Source: Candidatus Krumholzibacteriia bacterium (lineage in GTDB: Bacteria; Krumholzibacteriota; Krumholzibacteriia; LZORAL124-64-63). From it: a stretch of DNA of 38,709 nucleotides. The position numbers and the translations under genes are program-made. The DNA lies in assembly GCA_024762975.1 (NCBI GenBank), contig JANTGJ010000018.1, positions 1-38,709 on the forward strand, written 5' to 3'. The first letter of the stretch is position 1. Each line of letters begins with the position of its first letter. Shown piece by piece: positions 25,088 through 33,140 of the stretch. The notes under the pieces were generated by a model, which ran no database searches, had not been told where the DNA came from, and saw nothing but the letters and a program-made list of their open reading frames with translations.

Positions 25088-25771
25088 GTGCGGATCGAAT
25101 TGAAAAACGTGGCAGTCGAACTGGGAGGTCGCTCCATCCTGAACGACATCGACCTGCGGTTTGCCCCGGGCGAGATCGTTGCGATCCGCGGACACTCCGG
25201 CAGCGGCTTGAGCGTGCTGCTGAAAACGGCCGCGGGCCTCCTCGCCCCGACGAGCGGCGGGGTATTCTATGACGGTCACGACTACGGGGCCCTCGGCGAG
25301 CGGGAAACCGTTTTGTTGCAGACGCGAACGGGCTTCATGTTCCAGGACGCTGCACTGTGGGCCAACATGTCGCTGGCCGCCAACCTCGACCTGCCCCTGC
25401 AGGCCAAATTCCCACAGGAAGGCACGGCCGCAAGGCGACAGCGGGTGGCTGTCGCCCTGGACGACTTCGGCATTTCCCTCGATCTGAACAAGCGCCCGGT
25501 CGATCTCTCGCTGGGCGAGCAGAAGTTCCTGTCGTTCCTGCGGGCGGCATTGCCGGAACCCGAAGCGATCCTTCTTGATGACCCCCTGGCCGGCATGGAT
25601 GACCGATCTGCGGAGATCCTCCTGAAACATCTGACGGTGATGAAGACACGCGGTGCTGCGGTCGTGCTCGGTAGCCACGGCTCCGACGCCGCGATCGATC
25701 TTGCGGATCGTCTCGTCGTCCTCGACCAGGGACGCATCCTGGTCGCACGAACCGGCATGGAGACACGATGA
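25088..25771 (+). CDS. MlaF-like ABC ATPase with degenerate Walker A
   Basis: A 227-residue ABC ATPase of the MlaF group, starting with GTG 3 nt after mlaE. Q-loop Gln86, the signature LSLGEQ (140-145), Walker B Asp164 and switch His197 are all present. The Walker A motif reads GHSGSGLS (35-42): the invariant lysine is leucine at residue 41 (codon TTG). The catalytic glutamate after Walker B is aspartate (LLDDP, Asp165). In standard ABC proteins the lysine contacts the ATP phosphates and the glutamate activates water, so ATP hydrolysis is likely weak or absent unless the fold compensates. The motif is otherwise intact and the frame is open, so this is not an obvious pseudogene. It overlaps the MCE gene by four bases. 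Confidence 0.88.
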   Translation: MRIELKNVAVELGGRSILNDIDLRFAPGEIVAIRGHSGSGLSVLLKTAAGLLAPTSGGVFYDGHDYGALGERETVLLQTRTGFMFQDAALWANMSLAANLDLPLQAKFPQEGTAARRQRVAVALDDFGISLDLNKRPVDLSLGEQKFLSFLRAALPEPEAILLDDPLAGMDDRSAEILLKHLTVMKTRGAAVVLGSHGSDAAIDLADRLVVLDQGRILVARTGMETR

Positions 25772-26790
25772 AGCTGATGTTGCGGCACAACGACAAACTC
25801 GTCGGGACCTTCCTCCTGATCGGCCTCCTGTTTCTCGTCGGCACGGTCGCCTTCGTCGGAGTCAGCCAGAGGTGGTTCCGCTCCGACCTGGAATACATCA
25901 GCACTTTCGAAACGGCCCAGGGACTCAGTCCGGGGCTCGCGCTCGAGTTCCGTGGATTCGCCATCGGCCGGGTCAAGAGCCTGGGCCTGGACGACTCCGG
26001 GCGTGTCCGTGTAGTGCTGTCCGTGCAACCGGAATACGCCGACCGGATCGTGACGGACTCGGTCGTCGAACTGGCCGTGCAGCCTCTGGGCTTCGGCGCG
26101 AACCTGCTGTTGTATCCTGGCCTCGGCGGTGAAGAACCGTTACCGCCCGGCTCGACGATTCCCTCGACCGACACGGCCTACGGGCGGCGGCTTCTGTGCG
26201 AAGGCAAGGTCGACCGGCCCCAGGGGCACGACGAAATCACCGCCCTCATCCAGTCCCTGCCGCCCCTGGTGGGCCAGGTCGGCACCCTGGTTGCGGACCT
26301 GGACGAACTCCTGGTGGGGCTGGACCAGCGCCTGATGGGCCGGGACGATCAACCCGGCACCGGTCTTTTGAGCGCCGCCGACGGTACGGTGCGGGAATTC
26401 GGAGAGGTGGCCGGACGTTTCAATGAACTCACCGGACAGATCGACCGGATCCTGGCCAACCTGACGTCCCTGGCCGAACGCCTGGCCGATCCGACGCGCC
26501 TCATTCCCACGCTTCTGGGACCGGACGGCAGCGCGGCCGCCCTGTTTCAGGACGACGGGGCACTCTTCCAGGACCTGCGCGAGGCCATGGATGAACTGCA
26601 GAAGATGATGGTCTTCCTGAACGAGTCGACGCCGGAGATCTCCGTTCTGATCGAGGAGACCACCAGCGCGCTCGCCGAAAGCGAACAGGTGATGCAGGGT
26701 CTGAAGAACAACCCCCTGTTGCGAGGTGGCATCTCTCCGTTGGCCGAGGAATCCGTAGTCGACGGCGGCTTCCGCGAAGGGGGCAATTAG
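25768..26790 (+). CDS. MCE-domain protein (MlaD-like substrate-binding subunit)
   Basis: A 340-residue protein with an N-terminal membrane helix (about 12-32) and one MCE domain (about 40-125: YISTFETAQGLSPGLALEFRG, IGRVKSL, PLGFGANLLLYPG). A long, mostly helical C-terminal region follows (about 150-320) with coiled-coil-like heptads, as in PqiB/LetB-type or mycobacterial Mce proteins. MCE domains form periplasmic rings or tubes through which lipids pass. The start overlaps the ATPase stop as ATGA. The helical tail is longer than in E. coli MlaD (183 residues), suggesting a protein that spans further across the periplasm. Confidence 0.93.
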   Translation: MKLMLRHNDKLVGTFLLIGLLFLVGTVAFVGVSQRWFRSDLEYISTFETAQGLSPGLALEFRGFAIGRVKSLGLDDSGRVRVVLSVQPEYADRIVTDSVVELAVQPLGFGANLLLYPGLGGEEPLPPGSTIPSTDTAYGRRLLCEGKVDRPQGHDEITALIQSLPPLVGQVGTLVADLDELLVGLDQRLMGRDDQPGTGLLSAADGTVREFGEVAGRFNELTGQIDRILANLTSLAERLADPTRLIPTLLGPDGSAAALFQDDGALFQDLREAMDELQKMMVFLNESTPEISVLIEETTSALAESEQVMQGLKNNPLLRGGISPLAEESVVDGGFREGGN

Positions 26791-26791
26791 A

Positions 26792-27652
26792 ATGGCGAGA
26801 CGACGCATCCCAAACCGCCTTCTGATCCCCGTCGCACTGGCGCTGACCGCGCTGGCCGGCTGCTCATCCCTGCCCAAGGAGCCCGTCGCCGATTCGGAAC
26901 CGGCTCGTCGGAGTTCATCCTTCCACGCGTTGGGCGACAAGCACCTGCGAGCCGGGCGGTTCGAGAAGGCGTGTACCTTCTACGAGCAGGCGCTGGCCCT
27001 GAACGCCTCGATCGATGATCTCTCGGGAGTGGCGCGAGCCTTCTCGTCTCTGGGCCGGGCCCGGTTGAATGCCGGAAAGATCGACGAAGCCGAGATCGAC
27101 TTCCGGTGCGCCCTGGACTCGGCCGCCGATCTGCGCGACCCGACACAGGCGGCGCGCGCACTGACCGGACTCGGCGAAGTTGCGTTGCATCGGCAACGGG
27201 CGGAAGAAGCCCGCTCGTGGATCGAAAGAGGACTGCGACTTTCCTTGCCGGAATCCAGCGTGCAACGGACCATCCTGAGGCACGATCTCGGGTCGGCCAC
27301 CTGGATGGCCGGCGACGTCGAAGGAGCCGAAGAACATTTCCGCCAGGCCCTGGTCCTGAACGAGGCACTCGGGAATCGGATCGGGATCGCGGCCGACTGT
27401 TACTCCCTGGCCCGCCTGGTCGATGAATCGGGAGATCCCGATCAGGCCCGATTGCTCGCCCGGCGAGCTCTCCGAAACGACAAGAGGGCGCAGAACCCCC
27501 GGGGCGTAGCGGAGGACCTGAGCCTGCTCGCATCCCTGGCCGAACGTCAGGGAAACGCGACAGCGGCCGCCGACTACCACCGGCGGGCGCAACTCGCATG
27601 GCAGTCCCTGGGCCGATCCGCTCCCGTCGAAAACAAAGGGGCGGGTCGCTGA
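26792..27652 (+). CDS. TPR-repeat lipoprotein of the MCE operon
   Basis: A 286-residue lipoprotein: signal with lipobox LAGC (Cys23), then about five to six tetratricopeptide-like repeats (from ALGDKHLRAGRFEKACTFYE at about 46 to about 265). It begins 1 nt after the MCE gene and is preceded by AAGGGGG, so it belongs to the operon. TPR repeats bind protein partners. By position it could replace the auxiliary lipoprotein (PqiC or LetA-type partner) of other MCE systems, for example by bridging the MCE protein to the outer membrane. No MlaC, MlaA or STAS gene is in the window. The role is inference from operon membership. Confidence 0.83.
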   Translation: MARRRIPNRLLIPVALALTALAGCSSLPKEPVADSEPARRSSSFHALGDKHLRAGRFEKACTFYEQALALNASIDDLSGVARAFSSLGRARLNAGKIDEAEIDFRCALDSAADLRDPTQAARALTGLGEVALHRQRAEEARSWIERGLRLSLPESSVQRTILRHDLGSATWMAGDVEGAEEHFRQALVLNEALGNRIGIAADCYSLARLVDESGDPDQARLLARRALRNDKRAQNPRGVAEDLSLLASLAERQGNATAAADYHRRAQLAWQSLGRSAPVENKGAGR

Positions 27653-27663
27653 CGACCCACCCC
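27638..27663 (-). terminator. Intrinsic terminator of the beta-barrel gene (27695-28684)
   Basis: An inverted repeat with a 10-bp stem and one mismatch (GGGG/CCCC and GGGTCG/CGACCC, loop CTGA). Read on the minus strand it is followed by TTTGTTTTC, the U-tract of an intrinsic terminator. It lies about 30 nt beyond the beta-barrel gene's stop. The loop also contains the stop codon of the plus-strand TPR gene, so it may stabilise that transcript as well. Confidence 0.65.
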
Positions 27664-27694
27664 CTGCTACGAATCCGAGCGGCGATTGCCGCCG

Positions 27695-28684
27695 TTACTT
27701 GAGAAATTTACCCGGCCGGTAGCTCACCTGGAAGATGAACGCGGTATCGCGCTCTTCTTTGCGGAAATTATTGTTGTAACTGGTGACCACGGGGATCCGC
27801 ACACCCAGGTAGGGACTGATCATGCCCAACTTGTAGGAGATTCCGGGGAATAGATCCACCAGCGTGCCGCCCATTTCCGCTCCGTTGTCGATCGAGGGAG
27901 TGTCGTCGCTGTACTCGGTTTCCGACTTCCCGTCTCCCGTCAGGACGACCGCGCCGCCGAGATGGACCCACCAACGGGTGGCGACCCGGTAGCGTCCGAA
28001 TGCCGAGGCGATGACCTCGTCGCCCATCGTCCGCGTGGTCGTCGCCCTCACCGTCCCCCAGTCCTGGATGGTTTCCCCGGAGGTATTCTTGCGGAACATC
28101 AGGCCCGCCAGCAGGCCGGTTTTGGCGGTCGAGCGGCTGTACTGGCCGCGTAGCAGGTAGTCGGTGGTACCGGATCCCAGGGGCACGGCATACTCCAGCC
28201 CCGAGTCATCCTTGACGGTCTTCTCGTCATCGCCGGTGGGCAATTTGACGCTCGCCGCGAAGCGCAGCAACGTGCTTGGTGAGGCGAAGGTTTTCGTGTA
28301 CTCGCCGTCCAGCACGATATCGCCCAGGCCGCTGGCCGAGGCGTCATAGCCCCAGTAGTTCAAGGTGCGGTCCCAGATGATCGGGACCTGGGCCTTCACC
28401 GCAAAGGCGGGCGAGAACTTGTACGACGGGGTCAGAACGCCGGACTTCATCTTGTCGGTGACATCCACGTAGGCGCTGATCGCCAGGTTCGAGTCGACAA
28501 CCGGGGATTCCGTCGTGGCCGGATCCTCACCGACCGGTGCGAAGTCCTCGATCGTGGGAAACACGAGGGGCCCCAACGTCGTGTCGTAGGTCTCTCCATG
28601 ATCCTCGTCCTGGGCCATGACCGCGGGAACAGCGAAGACCATCAGGACCAGCAGCATCAAAAGCGTGAACCGGTGCATTCTCAT
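27695..28684 (-). CDS. Predicted outer-membrane beta-barrel of the phenol MetA/transporter-like family
   Basis: A 329-residue exported protein: signal peptide (about residues 1-24, ending AVMAQ), then repeated amphipathic beta strands rich in aromatic and glycine residues, finishing FIFQVSYRPGKFLK, typical of an outer-membrane barrel. Motifs such as ASGLGDIVLDGEY, VKLPTGDDE and LGSGTTDYLLRGQYSR fit the phenol_MetA_deg/transporter-like barrel family. Substrate unknown. The start at 28684 is supported by GGGAGG, 7 nt upstream; the reading frame extends further, but without a ribosome site. It is adjacent to the MCE operon but on the opposite strand, with its own promoter and terminator. Confidence 0.82.
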   Translation of the reverse strand: MRMHRFTLLMLLVLMVFAVPAVMAQDEDHGETYDTTLGPLVFPTIEDFAPVGEDPATTESPVVDSNLAISAYVDVTDKMKSGVLTPSYKFSPAFAVKAQVPIIWDRTLNYWGYDASASGLGDIVLDGEYTKTFASPSTLLRFAASVKLPTGDDEKTVKDDSGLEYAVPLGSGTTDYLLRGQYSRSTAKTGLLAGLMFRKNTSGETIQDWGTVRATTTRTMGDEVIASAFGRYRVATRWWVHLGGAVVLTGDGKSETEYSDDTPSIDNGAEMGGTLVDLFPGISYKLGMISPYLGVRIPVVTSYNNNFRKEERDTAFIFQVSYRPGKFLK

Positions 28685-28718
28685 CGAAGAACCTCCCTGG
28701 GGTGAATTTGACAGATCA

Positions 28719-28746
28719 ATCCTAGCACAGCCGGAAGGCGTTGCAA
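28719..28746 (-). promoter_or_regulatory. Promoter of the beta-barrel gene
   Basis: On the minus strand TTGCAA (28741-28746), a 16-nt spacer and TAGGAT (28719-28724) with an extended -10 TGC. The predicted start of transcription lies about 28 nt upstream of the ATG. No comparable promoter for the divergent SH3 gene was found. Confidence 0.5.
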
Positions 28747-28841
28747 TCACAATCAAATAGGATCGAAATGCATGGTTCGCATGCTTCGATGGTGATACCA
28801 TTGCCGGATCGGACCATCATTCGGAATACGGGAGGATTTTC

Positions 28842-29345
28842 ATGCAGGCGATGCGTCAAAACCGGGTCGGGCGACGGATCTGGCCGCTGCTGTTGCTCTT
28901 CGTTGCGACGGTGGCGTGGGCCGGAGCCGAGATCATGAGCGTGCAGGTGCGCTCCGGGCAACTCAGGGACAAGCCATCATTCCTGGGCAAGATCGGCGCA
29001 CCCGTTTCCTACGGCGACCGGCTGACCGTGATGGAAACACGCGGCGCCTGGGTCCGGGTCCAGGGCGCCGGCACCAGCGGGTGGATCCACTCCTCGGCAT
29101 TGACGACAAGGAAGCTGGAGCTGAAATCGGGATCGGACGATCTGAACGCCGGAGCCTCGGCCGGCGAGTTGGCGCTGGCCGGCAAGGGATTCAATGACGA
29201 AGTGGAAACCAAGTACCGCGCGGATCATCCCGAAGCCGACTTTACCTGGATCGACAAGATGGAGTCGGTGACGATCAGTCCCGAACAGGCGATCGAATTC
29301 CTCCAGGCCGGCGGGATCACCGATTCGACCGGAGGTGCGCAATGA
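28842..29345 (+). CDS. Periplasmic SH3-domain protein, first gene of the cAMP operon
   Basis: A 167-residue exported protein with a signal sequence (about residues 11-29, ending AWAGA) and a bacterial SH3-like domain (about 30-95; VQVRSGQLRDKPSFLGKIG, then YGDRLTVMETRGAWVRV and GTSGWIHSSAL). Bacterial SH3 domains often bind peptidoglycan or proteins in the envelope. The C-terminal 70 residues are unassigned. Its ribosome site is excellent (GGGAGG, 6 nt from the ATG). Its stop overlaps the following protease gene as ATGA, making it the head of a five-gene operon with a cyclase and channel. A sensory role is inference. Confidence 0.85.
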   Translation: MQAMRQNRVGRRIWPLLLLFVATVAWAGAEIMSVQVRSGQLRDKPSFLGKIGAPVSYGDRLTVMETRGAWVRVQGAGTSGWIHSSALTTRKLELKSGSDDLNAGASAGELALAGKGFNDEVETKYRADHPEADFTWIDKMESVTISPEQAIEFLQAGGITDSTGGAQ

Positions 29346-30250
29346 AATACCTGCAGACGCTCCTGCTTGCGACCGGCCTGACGGCTGTCCTGGCCCTGCT
29401 CGGTTGTTCAGCCGTTACACAGCTCGGTACCCAGATCGGACAGGGCACCGGAGTGATCACGCCCGAAGAAGGAGATTCCATCCGGCGCGTCAGCGATGCC
29501 GCCATCAAGTCATTCGAGGATCTGACGCCGGAGCAGGAATACTTCATCGGCCGTGCCGTGGGCGCGACCGTCCTGGAATCATATGCTCCGCTGGATGACC
29601 CGGGCGCCAACGAATATGTGAACCTGCTGGGCCAGTCCCTGGCCATGGCTTCGGACCGGCCGGCGACTTTCGGCGGCTATCATTTCCTGCTGCTGGACAC
29701 CGACGAAATCAACGCCTTCGCCGCTCCCGGAGGACTGATCTTCGTGTCCCGCGGACTGGTGGCGTGCTGCCCGAACGAAGACGCTTTGGCCGCCGTGCTG
29801 GCTCACGAGATCGGTCACGTGCAGAACCAGGACGGCTTGCGCGCGATCAAGACCAGTCGCTGGACCAGCCTGGCCGCCATCAGCCTGGAGGAAGGTTTCC
29901 GCAACCTGGGCAACGAGGCGCTCCAGAACGTCGCCAACGAATTCTCCGGCTGCATCGACGACATCGCCCAGACGCTGGTCGTCAACGGGTACGCCCGCAG
30001 TCAGGAAATCGCGGCGGACGCCACGGCGGTGACCCTCCTGCGGCGCGTAGGCTATGACCCCCGCGCCCTCGATACGATGCTGGCAGAAATGGACCATCGT
30101 CTCGAGCCGGGCGGTCCCGGATTCGCCAGAACCCACCCGTCGCCTTCGGATCGCCGATCGACGATCGAGCCGTTGCTGAAGGGGCCGGCACCGGCAGAGG
30201 CTCCGGCAGCCCGGCAGACCCGATTCGACCAGGCCATGGGCAACTACTGA
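29342..30250 (+). CDS. M48-family zinc metalloprotease lipoprotein
   Basis: A 302-residue lipoprotein (lipobox LLGC, Cys22) with an M48 protease domain: zinc-binding HEIGH (His155, Glu156, His159) and the downstream glutamate ligand in RSQEIAADATAV (about residues 219-230). A proline/alanine-rich tail ends the protein. It is related to the LoiP/YcaL/BepA group of periplasmic quality-control proteases, which act on misfolded outer-membrane proteins. It overlaps the SH3 gene by four bases and the cyclase gene follows by 1 nt, so an envelope-stress function feeding into the cyclase is plausible. Substrate unknown. Confidence 0.93.
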   Translation: MKYLQTLLLATGLTAVLALLGCSAVTQLGTQIGQGTGVITPEEGDSIRRVSDAAIKSFEDLTPEQEYFIGRAVGATVLESYAPLDDPGANEYVNLLGQSLAMASDRPATFGGYHFLLLDTDEINAFAAPGGLIFVSRGLVACCPNEDALAAVLAHEIGHVQNQDGLRAIKTSRWTSLAAISLEEGFRNLGNEALQNVANEFSGCIDDIAQTLVVNGYARSQEIAADATAVTLLRRVGYDPRALDTMLAEMDHRLEPGGPGFARTHPSPSDRRSTIEPLLKGPAPAEAPAARQTRFDQAMGNY

Positions 30251-30251
30251 C

Positions 30252-32264
30252 ATGGATCTACGGGCCGGCAGGCACGGATTGCTGATCGGGACCGGGGCTG
30301 CCCTGCTGGCCCTGGTCCTGTGGTTTTCCCACGCCCTCGACGGCTGGGAGAACAGCACCTGGACCTGGCGGGTCCGCGCCCTGTCCGGACCCGGCCCCCA
30401 TTCCGGAGAGATCGTGCTGATCCTGCTGGACCAGCCCAGCCTCGATTGGGGCGAAAAAGAGAACGGCCTGACCTGGCCCTGGCCGCGCGAGGTCTATGCT
30501 CCCCTGATCGACTTCTGCACCCGGGGCGGCGCTCGATCGGTATCCTTCGACGTATTGATGACCGAAGCGTCCGGATACGGGGTGTGGGACGACCGGGCCC
30601 TGGCCGAAGCCATGGCTCGCAACGGCCGTTTCATCGGCGCGCGCTTCCTGTCGCCGGTCCCCGACGGGGAGGGTGACGGCCGACTGGATGATCCAATCGC
30701 CGAAGTGGCCGACAACGCCCGGATGCTGGCCAACGTCAGCGACGTCCCGGACGCCGACGGTATTTTCCGACGCGCGAGCATGGTCCGCACATTCGCCGGA
30801 GAATCGATTCCCAGCCTGGGCGTCGCCGCCTGGCTGGTGGGCGAAGACTTGCCGGCCGCTGCCTGGAAAGCCCGGTTGCAGAGCCTGGCCATTGATCCGG
30901 CGGGCACCGCGCTGCTGCGCTATCGCGGGCACGATGCGTACACCACCTACGGAGCCGCCGCGATCATCCAATCGGAATTGCGACTGGCCGAAGGAGCCGT
31001 GCCCACGATTTTGCCGGAAGCGCTACGCGACAAGAATGTGTTCTTCGGTTTCAGCGCTCCGGGATTGATGGACCTGCGCCCCACGCCCTTGAGTAACGTG
31101 AGCCCGGGCGTGGTGATCCACGCAACGGTTCTGGACAACCTGCTGGGCGGAGATTTCCTGCGTGCAGCCGACGGCTCGGCGGTGGTGATCGGTACGGTGC
31201 TGCTGGCCCTGCTGACGGGATTTCTGGCCACGGTTTTTTCCAGTACGCGAGTGACCGTGGCCTTGGCGCTGGTCGCCGCCGGCGTTCCCGCCCTCGCCGG
31301 TTTCGCCGCCTATCCGCTGGGCTGGTGGTGGCCCATCCTGCCGGGTCTGACGGCCGCAAGCCTGGCCGGGTTCGGCGCCCTGGTCCGCAACTACGCCGTC
31401 GAGGGCAGCCAAAAGCGTTTCATCAAGCAGGCCTTCCGCCACTACCTGAGTCCGGCGGTGATCGATCGAATCCTGGTCGACCCCCACGCCCTGAAGCTGG
31501 GCGGAGAGCGCCGCGAACTGAGCATCCTGTTCATGGATCTGGTGGCGTTCACCAGCTTGTCCGAGGGACTGGAACCGGAAGCGCTGACCACCCTGCTCAA
31601 CGAGTATCTTTCCGACATGACCGAAATTATCCTGGAGGAGGGCGGTACCCTGGACAAATACCTGGGCGACGCCATCATGGCCTTCTGGAACGCTCCGCTG
31701 AGCCAGGAGGATCATGCCACACGCGCCTGCCGCGCCGCAGTTCGTTGCCAGCGGCGACTGATCGAGCGAGGTCCCGATTTCCGCGCTCGTTGCGGACGGG
31801 AACTGCGCGCGCGGATCGGCCTGCACACCGGACCGGTGGTCGTCGGGAACATGGGATCGCGTCAGCGCTTCGACTATTCGGTGCTCGGCGATGCGGCGAA
31901 TCTGGCCTCGCGTCTCGAGGGGGCCAACAAGCATTTCGGCACCGAGACCATGATCAGCGCGGACACCTTGGCCCAGGCCGGTCCGTTCCAGTGTCGGGCG
32001 CTGGGTCCGTTGCGGGTTGTCGGCCGACAGGAGCCGGTCGAGGTATTCGAGCTGACAGGACTTCCCGGCGAGGCCGAACCTCCGGGCTACGAAGTCTTTG
32101 CCGAGGCCCTGGCGGCCTGGCGCGCCGGCGACGACGACCGGACCGCCGACCTGTTCGCACGATTGTCCGATGATCCGGTCGCCCGCCGAATGTCGGAAAT
32201 CGGTCCCGGGTGGCAGGTGTGGTCCGACGACGGGAAGCGCGTGTGGGAACTCAAGAGCAAATGA
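30252..32264 (+). CDS. CHASE2-domain class III adenylate cyclase
   Basis: A 670-residue membrane enzyme: helix (about 9-27), a CHASE2 extracytoplasmic sensor (about 30-300), three membrane helices (about 312-380), and a class III cyclase domain (about 415-600). Metal-binding Asp429 (FMDLVAFT) and Asp473 (YLGDAIM) are present, as are the adenine-selecting Lys469 and the transition-state pair Asn550 and Arg554 (DAANLASR). The second adenine-binding position is Ser543, where the mycobacterial enzyme has Asp and cyanobacterial CyaC-type enzymes have Thr, so ATP is the likely substrate. All catalytic residues needed for cAMP synthesis are present. It follows the protease gene by 1 nt; the next gene resembles a cyclic-nucleotide phosphodiesterase. 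Confidence 0.94.
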   Translation: MDLRAGRHGLLIGTGAALLALVLWFSHALDGWENSTWTWRVRALSGPGPHSGEIVLILLDQPSLDWGEKENGLTWPWPREVYAPLIDFCTRGGARSVSFDVLMTEASGYGVWDDRALAEAMARNGRFIGARFLSPVPDGEGDGRLDDPIAEVADNARMLANVSDVPDADGIFRRASMVRTFAGESIPSLGVAAWLVGEDLPAAAWKARLQSLAIDPAGTALLRYRGHDAYTTYGAAAIIQSELRLAEGAVPTILPEALRDKNVFFGFSAPGLMDLRPTPLSNVSPGVVIHATVLDNLLGGDFLRAADGSAVVIGTVLLALLTGFLATVFSSTRVTVALALVAAGVPALAGFAAYPLGWWWPILPGLTAASLAGFGALVRNYAVEGSQKRFIKQAFRHYLSPAVIDRILVDPHALKLGGERRELSILFMDLVAFTSLSEGLEPEALTTLLNEYLSDMTEIILEEGGTLDKYLGDAIMAFWNAPLSQEDHATRACRAAVRCQRRLIERGPDFRARCGRELRARIGLHTGPVVVGNMGSRQRFDYSVLGDAANLASRLEGANKHFGTETMISADTLAQAGPFQCRALGPLRVVGRQEPVEVFELTGLPGEAEPPGYEVFAEALAAWRAGDDDRTADLFARLSDDPVARRMSEIGPGWQVWSDDGKRVWELKSK

Positions 32265-32274
32265 GGAACAAGTC

Positions 32275-33117
32275 ATGAACATCTTCTTCGGCGGCGTTCG
32301 AGGAACCGCTCCCCGCGCGGCTCCTGGCTATACACGCTACGGCGGGCACACGACCTGCCTCCTGGTATCCGGCCAACAGGGCGAGATCCTGGTGATCGAC
32401 GCCGGCAGCGGTATCCAGGAAATCAACCGGCACCTGCTGGAATCCGACCGCCGGGACCTGCTCCTGCTGCTGACCCACCTGCACCTCGACCACATCATGG
32501 GGTTGCCCACCCTGAGCCCCCTGTATGACCCCGACTGGCGGGTGCGGATGCTGGCCGGCGGACATACCGGCGCGCACCTGGCGCGGGTCGTGGACCGGGT
32601 GACCACGCCGCCGGTCTGGCCGATCTCCCTGGCCGACATGGGCGCCGAGGTCGATCTGGCCGATCACGTGCCCGATGCCGGCCCCATCGACTGGGGTGGG
32701 CTGAAGATCACCGGAACCGCAGTTCCCCACCCCGGCGGCTGTTTCGCCTGGCGCGTGGACGAACCGGCCACCGGTGCATCGTTCGTCTTTTCCACCGACA
32801 CCGAATGGTCCGCTGAAGCCAAGCGTCAGGACCGGGGCCTGCGTCGGCTCTGCACCCATCCGAATCCAGCCGATCTGTTGGTCATGGACGGCCAGTTCAC
32901 GGCGGAGGAACTTCCCGCACACGCGGGCTGGGGCCACAGTTCGATCGACCAATGCGCCGAGGCGGCGATCGAAACCGGCGTCGGACGACTGCTCGTCACG
33001 CACCACCACCCTGATTCCACGGACGATACGCTGGACCGGCTGGAGCAGGAGCTGTCCCGACTGTTCCCCGGGGCCGCTCTGGCTCGCCAGGGCGACACCA
33101 TCGAGCTGGGCCGCTGA
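32275..33117 (+). CDS. Metallo-beta-lactamase-fold hydrolase, candidate cyclic-nucleotide phosphodiesterase
   Basis: A 280-residue metallo-beta-lactamase-fold protein. The metal site THLHLDHIMG has His68, His70, Asp72 and His73; further ligands are VPHPGG (His), STDTE (Asp) and LVTHHHPDS (His). The HxHLDH form is the signature of class II cyclic-nucleotide phosphodiesterases (yeast PDE1 type), whereas RNase Z-type proteins usually have HGDH. With the cyclase 10 nt upstream and the cyclic-nucleotide-binding channel 23 nt downstream, cAMP hydrolysis is the natural inference. Another hydrolase activity (such as RNase Z-like) cannot be excluded. The start at 32275 has GAGGA upstream and begins at the first fold residue. 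Confidence 0.86.
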   Translation: MNIFFGGVRGTAPRAAPGYTRYGGHTTCLLVSGQQGEILVIDAGSGIQEINRHLLESDRRDLLLLLTHLHLDHIMGLPTLSPLYDPDWRVRMLAGGHTGAHLARVVDRVTTPPVWPISLADMGAEVDLADHVPDAGPIDWGGLKITGTAVPHPGGCFAWRVDEPATGASFVFSTDTEWSAEAKRQDRGLRRLCTHPNPADLLVMDGQFTAEELPAHAGWGHSSIDQCAEAAIETGVGRLLVTHHHPDSTDDTLDRLEQELSRLFPGAALARQGDTIELGR

Positions 33118-33140
33118 ATCTGCCGGAAGGAAACTCGATC

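Noticed and set aside
24139-25272. Plus-strand frame overlapping mlaE in another phase
   Set aside because: MlaE motifs are complete in the 24263 frame; this one is low-complexity Arg/Gly/Asp sequence.
31023-32282. Minus-strand reading frame (about 419 codons) opposite the cyclase
   Set aside because: The plus-strand cyclase has all catalytic motifs; the antisense frame has none.
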